This document shows positions 8,652 through 16,989 of a stretch of 64,000 bases of DNA, in pieces. Location: positions 124,001 through 188,000 of the forward strand of contig NZ_LACC01000026.1 in the NCBI RefSeq assembly GCF_000967965.1, read 5' to 3'. Each line of letters starts with the position of its first letter. Within the stretch, counting starts at the first letter, position 1. The notes under the pieces were generated by a model. That model was given only the letters and a program-made list of their open reading frames with translations. It made no database searches and was not told the DNA's origin. Source of the stretch: Pseudomonas fluorescens. GTDB taxonomy: Bacteria > Pseudomonadota > Gammaproteobacteria > Pseudomonadales > Pseudomonadaceae. The translations under genes and the position numbers were made by a program.

Positions 8652-10070
8652 TCAGTTGTTTTTCGCCAGCCTGGTATCGCCGCTGTCCCAACCACCGCCC
8701 AAGGATTTGTAGATCGCCACAATGGCGCGGTACTGATCGGTCTCACCCAGTGCCTGGGCATCCTCGGCGTTCAGGCGCTCACGTTGCGCATCCAGCAACA
8801 CCAGGTAGTCCACCACCCCTTCCTTGTATTGCGTCGCCGCCAGATCGGCCGCTGCGCGACTCGACTCGCTTTGCTTGATCAGCGACAGCAGGCGTTGCTG
8901 GCGTTTGCCGTAGTCGCTGAAGGCGTTTTCCGATTCCTCCAGTGCGAGCAGCACCTGTTGTTCATAGGTCGCCAATGCACCCTCGGCGTCGGCGTTGGCG
9001 CCACGAATGCGCGCCCGCACGCTGCCCAGGTCAAACGCGGCCCAGGTGATGCTCGGCCCCAGGCTCCAGGCACGGGCGGCACTGGAGCCAATCTGCGAAC
9101 CGCGCCCCGCCGTGAACCCGAGGAACCCGCTCAAGCTCACCCGTGGAAACAGGTCGGCGGTGGCCACGCCGACATCAGCCGTTGACGCCGCCAACCGGCG
9201 CTCTGCCGCGAGCACATCAGGGCGCCGATGCAACAGTTCGCCGGGATCGCCAATCGGCAATGCCTTGGCGATGGCCGGCAAATCCTTTGGACTCAAGTCG
9301 ATGCTCAGGGTGTCCGGGCGTTCGACCAGCAGAGTGGCGATGCGGTTTTTGTCGCGTACCTGTTCCGCCTGCAGTTGCGGCACGCTCGCTTCGACCGCCG
9401 CCAATCGGGCATCGGCGCGCACCACGTCGAGTTCGTTACCCACACCAGCGTCACGCAGGCTCACCGTCACGGCGCGCGATTCGCTTTGATTCTTCAGGTT
9501 GGCCAGGGCGATTTTTTCCCGCAATTGCGCACCGCGCAGCTGACCATAGGCGTCCACCAACTCGGCGATCATGGTCACCCGCAGTTGATACAGATCCGCC
9601 GCCGTGGCGTCTTCCCGGGCGTCGCTGGATTCCAGCTCACGCTGGATGCGCCCGAACAGATCGATCTCCCAGGCCATGTCCAGGCCCAGGTCGTAGCGTT
9701 CGGTATTGACCCGACTCTCAGTCAAGCCCGGCACCTGCGACTTGCCCTGCACGCTGCTGACCCGACTGGTGACCACCGGCAGATTGTCGTTGCTGACGTC
9801 ATCGCGGATGGCCCGGGCGGCTTTCCAGCGGGCGAAGGCCACACGCAGATCGCGGTTGCCATTGAGCGCTTTGCCAACCAACTGGTTCAGCGTGGGGTCG
9901 TCGAATTGCTGCCACCACACCGTTTCAAAACGCGATTGATCGTAGTGGGCCCCTTGTGCCGAGACGACATGGGCAGGCGCTGTGTCCGGGGTTTTGTAAT
10001 CCGGCCCTACGGTGCAGGCGGCCAATGCCGTCACCAGGAGGCCGGGAAGGAAGAGCTTGAAAGTGTTCAT
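8652..10070 (-). CDS. oprN: OprN-type outer-membrane efflux channel
   Basis: 472 residues, outer-membrane lipoprotein: a signal sequence ending in LAAC with lipidated C19, then two tandem efflux-protein repeats with coiled-coil hairpins. Long stretches match my memory of P. aeruginosa OprN (WWQQFDDPTLNQLV, SNDNLPVVTSR, PRVSLSGFLGFTAGRG). The trimer would form the exit duct of the MexEF pump. Its ATG overlaps the mexF stop (TGATG), so it is translated with the pump. Confidence 0.93.
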   Translation of the reverse strand: MNTFKLFLPGLLVTALAACTVGPDYKTPDTAPAHVVSAQGAHYDQSRFETVWWQQFDDPTLNQLVGKALNGNRDLRVAFARWKAARAIRDDVSNDNLPVVTSRVSSVQGKSQVPGLTESRVNTERYDLGLDMAWEIDLFGRIQRELESSDAREDATAADLYQLRVTMIAELVDAYGQLRGAQLREKIALANLKNQSESRAVTVSLRDAGVGNELDVVRADARLAAVEASVPQLQAEQVRDKNRIATLLVERPDTLSIDLSPKDLPAIAKALPIGDPGELLHRRPDVLAAERRLAASTADVGVATADLFPRVSLSGFLGFTAGRGSQIGSSAARAWSLGPSITWAAFDLGSVRARIRGANADAEGALATYEQQVLLALEESENAFSDYGKRQQRLLSLIKQSESSRAAADLAATQYKEGVVDYLVLLDAQRERLNAEDAQALGETDQYRAIVAIYKSLGGGWDSGDTRLAKNN

Positions 10071-13000
10071 CAGTGTGCCTCCGAATCAATAACGTTGAGT
10101 GCTTGAACCCGGGCCGCCTTGCGCGCGGTTTTACGTTCGATGTAGCGACGAATCAGGACGAAGAACACCGGCGTCAGCAGCAACCCGAAGAAGGTCACCC
10201 CGAGCATTCCGGAGAACACTGCGACACCCATGGCGCGACGCATTTCCGAACCGGCTCCGGTGGAAGTCACCAACGGAATCACCCCCATGATGAAAGCGAT
10301 CGAAGTCATCAGGATCGGCCGCAAACGCATGCGACAGGCGTCCAGCACGGCATCCAGCGGCGACAAGCCCTGGTCCTGCCGGTCCTTGGCGAACTCGACG
10401 ATCAGGATCGCGTTCTTGCACGCCAGGCCCACCAGCACGATCAAGCCGATCTGGGTGAAGATGTTGTTGTCGCCCTTGGAAATGATCACCCCGGCAATCG
10501 CCGACAGCAGCGTCATCGGTACGATCAGGATCACCGCCAGCGGCAGGCTCCAGCTTTCATACAGTGCAGCCAACACCAGGAACGCCAACAGGACGCAGAG
10601 CGGGAACACCAGCAACGCGGTGTCGCCGGACAAGATCTGCTGGTAGGTCAGGTCGGTCCACTCGTAGGTCATGCCGTTGGGCAGTTCTTCCTTGAGCAGT
10701 TTCTCGATGGCTTTCTGGGCCTGGCCGGAGCTGAAGCCGGGAGCCGCCGCACCGTTGATTTCCGCACTGATGAAGCCGTTGTAGTGCATGACCCGATCAG
10801 GCCCCGACGTCGGGCTGACCTTGATGAAGGTGGCGAGCGGGATCATTTCCCCATGGTCGTTGCGCACCTTCAACTGGCCGATCTGCTCCGGTTCCAGGCG
10901 GAATTGCTGGTCTGCCTGAACGTTGACCTGGTAGGTGCGGCCGAAACGGTTGAAGTCGTTGGCATACAGCGAGCCCAGGTACACCTGCAACGTGTCGAAG
11001 ATATCGCTGACGGCCACGCCATGGGTCTTGGCTTTTTCCCGGTCGATCGCGGCATCGACCTGCGGCACGTTCACCGTGAAGCTGGTGAACAGATTGGCCA
11101 GTTCCGGAACGCTGCGGCTCTTGGCGATGACGTTCATGGTCTCTTTGTACAGGGCTTCATAGCCCAGGTTGCCGCGGTCTTCGATCTGCAGTTTGAAGCC
11201 ACCGATGGTGCCCAGGCCTTGAACGGGCGGTGGCGGGAACACGGCGATGTAGGCGTCCTGAATGCTGCCGAACTTGGCGTTCAGTGAAGCGGAAATCGCC
11301 TTTGCCGACAGGCTCGGGTCTTTGCGTTCATCGAAGGGCCGCAAGCCGATGAAGGCGATACCGGCGTTCGGGCTGTTGGTGAAGCCGTTGATCGACAGCC
11401 CCGGGAACGCCACGGCGCTGTCGAAGCCCGGCTCGTTCATGGCGATGCTGCTCATGCGACGGATCACCGATTCCGAACGATCAAGGCTGGCGGCGTCCGG
11501 CAGTTGCGCGAAGGTCACCAGGTACTTTTTATCCTGGGTCGGCACGAAACCGGTCGGCGTGGTGCTGAAGCCCATGTAGGTCATGGCGATCAGCCCGGCA
11601 TACACCAGCAAGGCCACGCTGCTGCCACGAATGACCTTGGCGACGGCAACCACATAGCCATGGCTGGCCTTTTCGAATACGCGGTTGAAGGGTTTGAACA
11701 GCCAGCCACCGAACAATCGATCCAGCACTTTGGAGAAACGGTCTTTCGGCGCGCCGTGGGCCTTGAGCAATACCGCGGCCAATGCCGGCGACAAGGTCAA
11801 GGAGTTGAACGCCGAGATCACCGTCGAGATGGCAATGGTCAGTGCGAATTGCTTGTAGAACTGGCCCGTCAAACCGGAGATAAAGGCAGCAGGGACGAAC
11901 ACCGCGCACAATACCAACGCCGTGGCGATGATCGGCCCGGTCACCTCGCCCATGGCTTTCTTGGTTGCCTCGATCGGCTCGAGGCCCAACTCGATGTTGC
12001 GCTCGACGTTCTCCACCACCACGATCGCATCATCGACCACGATCCCGATGGCCAGCACCAGACCGAACAGCGACAGGGCATTGAGCGAGAAGCCGAACAG
12101 GTGCATCACGGCAAAGGTGCCGATCAACGACACCGGTACCGCCACCAATGGAATGATCGAAGCGCGCCAGGTTTGCAGGAACAGAATCACCACCAGCACC
12201 ACCAGAATCAGCGCTTCGAACAGCGTGTGAACCACCGCTTCTATCGAACTGCGCACGAAGATGGTCGGGTCGTAGACGATCTCGTAGTCCATGCCTTCCG
12301 GGAAGTTCTTCTTCAGCTCGGCCATCTTCGCCCGCACCTGATCGGAGACGTCGATCGCATTGGAACCCGGGCGCTGGAAGATCGGCATCGCCACCGCTTC
12401 CTGGTTATTGAGCAAGGCACGCAGGGCGTACTGGTTGGAGCCGAGTTCAATCCGCGCAATGTCCTTGAGGCGAGTGATTTCGCCGTCCGGACCACTGCGG
12501 ATAATCACGTTCTCGAACTCCTCCTCGGTGACCAGCCGCCCTTGGGAGTTGATCGACATCTGGAAGCTGGTGGCGTTGGGCGCAGGCGGTGCGCCCAGTT
12601 GGCCGGCAGCGACCTGACGGTTCTGTTCGCGGACCGCATTGACCACGTCAGTCGCGGTCAGGTTGCGTGAAGCGGTCTTGTTCGGATCGAGCCAGATACG
12701 CAGCGAGTAGTCGCCGATACCGAACATCTTCACGTCACCGATACCGTTCAGGCGCGACAGCTCATCCTTGACGTTGAGGATCGCGTAGTTGGACAGGTAC
12801 AGCATGTCGTAGCGCTTGTCCGGCGAGGTCAGGTGCACCACCATCGTCAGCTCGGGCGACGCTTTGTCCACGGTGATACCAATGCGCGTCACTTCTTCGG
12901 GTAGCTTTGGCTCGGTCCGGGTCACGCGGTTCTGCACCTGCACCTGGGCGTTGTCCAGGTCAGTGCCGAGGGCGAAGGTCACCGTGAGGGTAAGCCGGCC

Positions 13001-13261
13001 ATCGGCCGTGGACTGCGAATACATGTACAGCATGTTCTCGACGCCGGTGATCGCTTGTTCGAGAGGTGCAGCTACGGTTTCGCCAATCACCTTGGGGTTG
13101 GCACCCGGGTAGTTGGCATGGATGACCACGGTCGGTGGCACTACCTCGGGGTATTCGCTGATCGGCAACTGAAACAGCGCGATGGCGCCGGCGATCAGGA
13201 TCAGCAGCGACAACACCGCAGCGAAGATCGGCCGCGTGATAAAGAATTGTGAGAACTTCAT
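10070..13261 (-). CDS. mexF: MexF-type RND efflux transporter
   Basis: 1063 residues, the normal length of an HAE1-family RND pump. It starts with the inner-membrane helix (SQFFITRPIFAAVLSLLILI) and has twelve membrane segments and two large periplasmic loops. The proton-relay paired aspartates are in GIVVDDAIVVVENVERN. Using proton force, it would export chloramphenicol-, quinolone- and trimethoprim-type compounds as known for MexF. It lies 12 bp after mexE, in one operon with oprN. Confidence 0.95.
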   Translation of the reverse strand: MKFSQFFITRPIFAAVLSLLILIAGAIALFQLPISEYPEVVPPTVVIHANYPGANPKVIGETVAAPLEQAITGVENMLYMYSQSTADGRLTLTVTFALGTDLDNAQVQVQNRVTRTEPKLPEEVTRIGITVDKASPELTMVVHLTSPDKRYDMLYLSNYAILNVKDELSRLNGIGDVKMFGIGDYSLRIWLDPNKTASRNLTATDVVNAVREQNRQVAAGQLGAPPAPNATSFQMSINSQGRLVTEEEFENVIIRSGPDGEITRLKDIARIELGSNQYALRALLNNQEAVAMPIFQRPGSNAIDVSDQVRAKMAELKKNFPEGMDYEIVYDPTIFVRSSIEAVVHTLFEALILVVLVVILFLQTWRASIIPLVAVPVSLIGTFAVMHLFGFSLNALSLFGLVLAIGIVVDDAIVVVENVERNIELGLEPIEATKKAMGEVTGPIIATALVLCAVFVPAAFISGLTGQFYKQFALTIAISTVISAFNSLTLSPALAAVLLKAHGAPKDRFSKVLDRLFGGWLFKPFNRVFEKASHGYVVAVAKVIRGSSVALLVYAGLIAMTYMGFSTTPTGFVPTQDKKYLVTFAQLPDAASLDRSESVIRRMSSIAMNEPGFDSAVAFPGLSINGFTNSPNAGIAFIGLRPFDERKDPSLSAKAISASLNAKFGSIQDAYIAVFPPPPVQGLGTIGGFKLQIEDRGNLGYEALYKETMNVIAKSRSVPELANLFTSFTVNVPQVDAAIDREKAKTHGVAVSDIFDTLQVYLGSLYANDFNRFGRTYQVNVQADQQFRLEPEQIGQLKVRNDHGEMIPLATFIKVSPTSGPDRVMHYNGFISAEINGAAAPGFSSGQAQKAIEKLLKEELPNGMTYEWTDLTYQQILSGDTALLVFPLCVLLAFLVLAALYESWSLPLAVILIVPMTLLSAIAGVIISKGDNNIFTQIGLIVLVGLACKNAILIVEFAKDRQDQGLSPLDAVLDACRMRLRPILMTSIAFIMGVIPLVTSTGAGSEMRRAMGVAVFSGMLGVTFFGLLLTPVFFVLIRRYIERKTARKAARVQALNVIDSEAH

Positions 13262-13273
13262 GACGGTGTTCCT

Positions 13274-14515
13274 TTATCCACGAGGCGAAACGGTTGTATC
13301 CGTTTTCACCAGTGCCGGGGACGGAGCGACGGGCTGATTACCCGCCTCGATGGCCTGGCGTTGACGAGCCAGGGTGGCGACGGTTTCTGCGTCGGCCATC
13401 GGCGCGTCCTGCGGCGCGACCACCGCGCCGGGACGAACCCGTTGCAGGCCGTTGATGACGATGCGGTCTTCTTTCTGCAAACCGCTGCGCACGATGCGCA
13501 AGCCTTCGAGCTTCGGTCCCAGATCGACGCTGCGGTACACGGCCTTGTTGTCCTGGTCGATCACCAGCACGAACCTCTTGCCCAGGTCGGTGCCCACCGC
13601 TTCGTCTTTGATCAGCAAGCCGGCGTAGGCTGCGCTGCCCACCAGCTTCAATCGGGCATACAGCCCCGGGGTGTATTGGCCGTCGGTGTTGTCGAACACC
13701 GCGCGGCCACGGATGGTGCCGGTCTTGGGATTGACCTGGTTGTCGACGAAGTTCATCTGCCCCAGGTGGCTATTGCCCTCTTCGTTCGACAAGCCCATGT
13801 ACACCGGTGTCGACTGGCTGCGCCGGCCTTGGCGGGAGAGTTGGCCGTACTTGAGGAACAGGCGCTCGTCGGCGTCGAAATAGGCGTAGACCTTGTCGGT
13901 GGAGACCACGCTAGTGAGCGCCGAGGTGTCGGCGGTGACGATGTTGCCGGCGGTGATTTCAGCACGACTGACCCGGCCGCTGATCGGCGCGGTGACGCGG
14001 GTGAAGCTCAGGTTCAGGCGTGCCAGATCGAGTTGCGCCTGCACGGCATCGACGGCGGCACGGGCTTCCTGAGCGGTGGTATTGCGCGTGTCGGCCAGTT
14101 CCGCCGAAATGGCATTGCTGCTCAGCAGGCGCTGGCCCCGTTGCGCTTCATTGCCAGTTCGAACCAGCGTGGCGCGAGCCTGTTGCAATTGCGCCTCTAA
14201 ACGATGCACTTCGTGTTCGAACGGCCGTGGATCGATCTGGAACAGCAAATCCCCTTTCTTCACCGACTCGCCATCCGTGAAGGCGACTCGATCGATCTGC
14301 CCCGACACCCGCGGGCGAACCACGACGGTTTCCGGTGCTTCCAGGCGGGCGGTGACTTCATCCCATTCGGTGATGGGTTGCTCGAGCACTTTGGCGACCG
14401 TGACAGGCGGCGCACCCGGAGCCTTGGCGGCATCGGGTGCGTGGCCGCAAGCAGTGAGGGTCGCCAACGCCAATGCAGCAAGGGGATAACGCAAAGGTTT
14501 GAGTGACTGTTGCAT
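13274..14515 (-). CDS. mexE: MexE-type periplasmic adaptor (membrane fusion protein)
   Basis: 413 residues with a lipoprotein signal (LATLTAC, C23). The biotinyl-lipoyl halves (VVRPRVSGQIDRVAFTDGESV and VTAPISGRVSRAEI) flank an alpha-helical hairpin, followed by beta-barrel and membrane-proximal domains. It links MexF in the inner membrane to OprN. It is the first gene of mexE-mexF-oprN; upstream are a 16-bp palindrome (14603-14618) and a truncated LysR gene rather than a full mexT. Confidence 0.93.
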   Translation of the reverse strand: MQQSLKPLRYPLAALALATLTACGHAPDAAKAPGAPPVTVAKVLEQPITEWDEVTARLEAPETVVVRPRVSGQIDRVAFTDGESVKKGDLLFQIDPRPFEHEVHRLEAQLQQARATLVRTGNEAQRGQRLLSSNAISAELADTRNTTAQEARAAVDAVQAQLDLARLNLSFTRVTAPISGRVSRAEITAGNIVTADTSALTSVVSTDKVYAYFDADERLFLKYGQLSRQGRRSQSTPVYMGLSNEEGNSHLGQMNFVDNQVNPKTGTIRGRAVFDNTDGQYTPGLYARLKLVGSAAYAGLLIKDEAVGTDLGKRFVLVIDQDNKAVYRSVDLGPKLEGLRIVRSGLQKEDRIVINGLQRVRPGAVVAPQDAPMADAETVATLARQRQAIEAGNQPVAPSPALVKTDTTVSPRG

Positions 14516-14602
14516 GGGTAGTGTCCGCCTGACGGTTTAGGGGTTGGAGAATTCTCGGCCGCACAGGGGGCAGCGACGAATTGAACGGAGTGAACTTGGT
14601 TA

Positions 14603-14618
14603 TCATCATTAATGATGA
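14603..14618. promoter_or_regulatory. Perfect 16-bp palindrome upstream of mexE
   Basis: TCATCATTAATGATGA lies 88-103 bp before the mexE start, between it and the LysR remnant. The half-site resembles the ATGATCATCATCA stretch at 15040-15052 upstream of the TetR gene. I did not find the known MexT box pattern in this 140-bp gap. A repressor operator, possibly for the nearby TetR protein, is the simplest reading. Confidence 0.45.
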
Positions 14619-14655
14619 CTATCATGTTTAAGGGCAAAAAAAATGAATGCTCAGA

Positions 14656-14961
14656 TCAAGCCTCTGAATCAACTGGGTTTTTATTGGAAGCCGTCAGACT
14701 GACGACAGCGCAGATACAGTCCAATGCGGGCCCAAGGGTTTGCGCCACCTGCAAGGCCCGGGTGGTCGGTTCCATTTTGTGGCCAATGCGTTTAAACAGA
14801 GGGTCGTTGAACAGCGTACGCAATCGACCCAACGCGCCGCTGACCGCCGGCTGGCCCAGGGAAAGTCTTTCCGCGGCCCGCGTGACATTGCGTTCCTGAA
14901 TGAGCGCCTCGAAAATCACCAGCAGATTGAGGTCGATACTGCGCAGATCATGACGTTTCAT
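14656..14961 (-). CDS. Truncated LysR (MexT-like) protein: DNA-binding domain only
   Basis: Only 101 residues instead of about 300. The first ~70 are a good LysR winged helix, close to MexT/NodD (DLRSIDLNLLVIFEALIQER, LGQPAVSGALGRLR, DPLFKRIGHKMEPT). The frame then ends after a short Ser/Asn-rich tail. There are only 140 bp to mexE and the missing effector domain is not present in another frame there, so it was deleted rather than frameshifted. The position matches mexT in P. aeruginosa, directly upstream of mexEF-oprN on the same strand. It may be a dead remnant, or a short protein that still dimerises and binds DNA without sensing. Confidence 0.7.
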   Translation of the reverse strand: MKRHDLRSIDLNLLVIFEALIQERNVTRAAERLSLGQPAVSGALGRLRTLFNDPLFKRIGHKMEPTTRALQVAQTLGPALDCICAVVSLTASNKNPVDSEA

Positions 14962-15110
14962 GGGGTGGCACCCTGTGAGGTGTTCTGACTTGAGCCACGG
15001 GCTCGTCGGCCTGCAAAGCCATTGCCGCGAATTTATATTATGATCATCATCAATGCCAGCCCCTCAGCAAAAATTTGCCAGGGCGCTCATCGGATGACAG
15101 GACCCCACTC

Positions 15111-15656
15111 ATGAAAGTGACGAAAGACAAGGCAGCAGCCAACAAGGAAGCGATCCTCGGCGCAGCCTCGAAGATGTACCGGGAAAAAGGAATCGACGGC
15201 ATCGGTATCGGCGAACTGTCCCGCTCGGTGGGCCTGACCCATGGCGGCTTTTACGGACAGTTCCCCGGCGGCAAGGAGCAGTTGGCGTCAGAGGCGGTCA
15301 GCCGCACGTTCGAAACCAACATCGAAGACTGGCGAGCAGCCAAATCCATCCCCGAACTGCTCAAGGGGTACCTGACCCAAAGCCACTTGAGCAACTGGAC
15401 CGAAGGCTGCCCGATCCCTGCCCTGGGGGCCGATGTCGCGCGCAACGGCGGTGCCGTCAGCCACTCGTTCACCCAAGGCGTGCAGACCCTGATCGAAACG
15501 CTGCTGCCTTTGGTCGACGGCCAAACCGATGATGAAAAACACCAGGAGGCCTTGCGCATCCTGTCATCGATCACCGGGGCCATACTGATCGCCAGGGCCC
15601 TGGACAACCCTCGGTTGTCGGAGCAGTTCCTGCAATCGGTGATCGATGCCTGGTAA
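15111..15656 (+). CDS. TetR-family transcriptional regulator
   Basis: 181 residues. The N-terminal helix-turn-helix is typical (KEAILGAASKMYREKGIDG, then VGLTHGGFYGQF), followed by a ligand domain with GCPIPALGADVAR, a pattern common in regulators of electrophile or efflux genes. The ATG at 15111 is preceded by AGGA; an upstream in-frame start adds 12 residues without a match. It is divergent from the mexT-like remnant and is the only intact regulator next to mexEF-oprN. Control of the pump by this protein is inferred from position and from the ATCATCA-type sites. Confidence 0.85.
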   Translation: MKVTKDKAAANKEAILGAASKMYREKGIDGIGIGELSRSVGLTHGGFYGQFPGGKEQLASEAVSRTFETNIEDWRAAKSIPELLKGYLTQSHLSNWTEGCPIPALGADVARNGGAVSHSFTQGVQTLIETLLPLVDGQTDDEKHQEALRILSSITGAILIARALDNPRLSEQFLQSVIDAW

Positions 15657-15778
15657 ATGAGGAGTCGCCATCAGCGCTCCAGGCAGCTTCAACAAGTCTG
15701 AACTAGCTTTACCTGCAAGTTTCGAGTGCCTGGAGTTCTTCCTGCTAGCGATCCACTGCCTGCCGGCAAGGAGTTGTG

Positions 15779-16861
15779 ATGCGCGCCACAGCGTTTTCAG
15801 TCGGTGGACCTGCCCCTTGGTTCCATTGCCGCACTCAACAAAGAGAGCGCTTTTGTTTCGACACTATTGCCGGTCGGTATGTAGTGCTTACTTTTTTTGG
15901 TTCTGCGGCTGATCCCACATCAATTAAAGTTCTGGAAGCTGTTCAGGCCCATCGCCAGCGGTTCAATGACGATCACGTCTGCTTCTTCGGTGTGTCCGTA
16001 GATCCAGATGATGAAAAGCTGAAGCGGGTAGAAAGTTCGATACCTGGCATGCGCTTCATCTGGGACTTCGATCGGTCAGTCAGTAAGCTCTACGGTACAT
16101 TGCAGATAGACGGCAGCATCAGGCAAATGACCTATGTGCTGGATCCTGCGTTACGTATCCTGGCCATCGTCCCGATCGAGACGCCGGTTGATAACCATGT
16201 CCCCTCTTTAATGCGCTTTCTGGATAGATTACCCGCACTGGCACCGCCACATGCCGCCACTCCACACGCACCAGTCCTGGTGATTCCCCGTATATTTGAG
16301 CCCAAGCTGTGTAAAGCACTAATAAGTCACTACGACGAACGTGGCGGAGAGGAGTCCGGGTTTATGGTGGAGCAGTCGGGTAAAACCGTCCACGTCACCG
16401 ACCGTGGCCACAAGCAACGTCGTGACTGCATTATTGAAGACGAGGCTCTATCCAAAGCATGTTCGTTGCGTATAGCCAACCGTCTGCTTCCAGAGCTACA
16501 TAAAGCGTTCCAGTTCAATGCCACTCGAATGGAGCGCTATATGGTGGCCTGCTACAACGGCGATGAAGGCGGGCATTTCCGGCCCCATAGGGATAACACC
16601 ACGAAGGGTACAGCGCATCGCCGTTTTGCCGTTTCCCTGTTTCTTAATACGGGAGAGTACGAAGGCGGTTTTCTGCATTTTCCAGAGTTTGGAAAAATGC
16701 ATTACAGCGCTCCAACAGGAGGAGCTGTGGTGTTTTCGTGTTCACTTTTGCACGAAGCCACTCCGGTAACCAAAGGTCGCCGTTATATGTTTCTCCCGTT
16801 TCTATACGATGATGCTGCTCGCGTCGTTCGAAAAGAGAATCTCCCATTTCTTGACGGCTGA
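15779..16861 (+). CDS. Thioredoxin-fold/peroxiredoxin-like + 2OG-Fe(II) oxygenase fusion
   Basis: 360 residues in two parts. Residues 8-150 have the peroxiredoxin-like pattern (GGPAPWFHC, YVVLTFFGSAADPTSIKVLE, FGVSVDPDD, TYVLDPALRILAI), but the usual peroxidatic Cys position reads ADPTS, so it is probably not a peroxidase. Residues 165-345 are a prolyl-4-hydroxylase-type dioxygenase: iron ligands H270 and D272 (FRPHRDN) and H325 (LLHEATPV), with the 2-oxoglutarate arginine at R334 or R335. The N-terminal domain may bind substrate or a partner. No operon partner: the TetR gene ends 122 bp upstream and katG converges. Substrate unknown. Confidence 0.8.
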   Translation: MRATAFSVGGPAPWFHCRTQQRERFCFDTIAGRYVVLTFFGSAADPTSIKVLEAVQAHRQRFNDDHVCFFGVSVDPDDEKLKRVESSIPGMRFIWDFDRSVSKLYGTLQIDGSIRQMTYVLDPALRILAIVPIETPVDNHVPSLMRFLDRLPALAPPHAATPHAPVLVIPRIFEPKLCKALISHYDERGGEESGFMVEQSGKTVHVTDRGHKQRRDCIIEDEALSKACSLRIANRLLPELHKAFQFNATRMERYMVACYNGDEGGHFRPHRDNTTKGTAHRRFAVSLFLNTGEYEGGFLHFPEFGKMHYSAPTGGAVVFSCSLLHEATPVTKGRRYMFLPFLYDDAARVVRKENLPFLDG

Positions 16862-16946
16862 CTCGTGCTCAACACAATTGAGCTGTCATTACAGATGGCC
16901 TTGAATACCGGCGAACTGATAGTGCTGAAAGCCTTCAGCTGTGATT

Positions 16947-16970
16947 GGAGCCGGCAGTCGTGCCGGCTCC
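16947..16970. terminator. Hairpin between convergent oxygenase and katG genes
   Basis: GGAGCCGGCA and its exact complement surround a GTCG loop, a 10-bp GC-rich stem. It lies 20 bp past the katG stop and 86 bp past the oxygenase stop, as expected for a shared terminator. The U-tract is poor on both sides (AAATTT on one), so efficiency is uncertain. Confidence 0.55.
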
Positions 16971-16989
16971 AAATTTACGACAACCTCTC

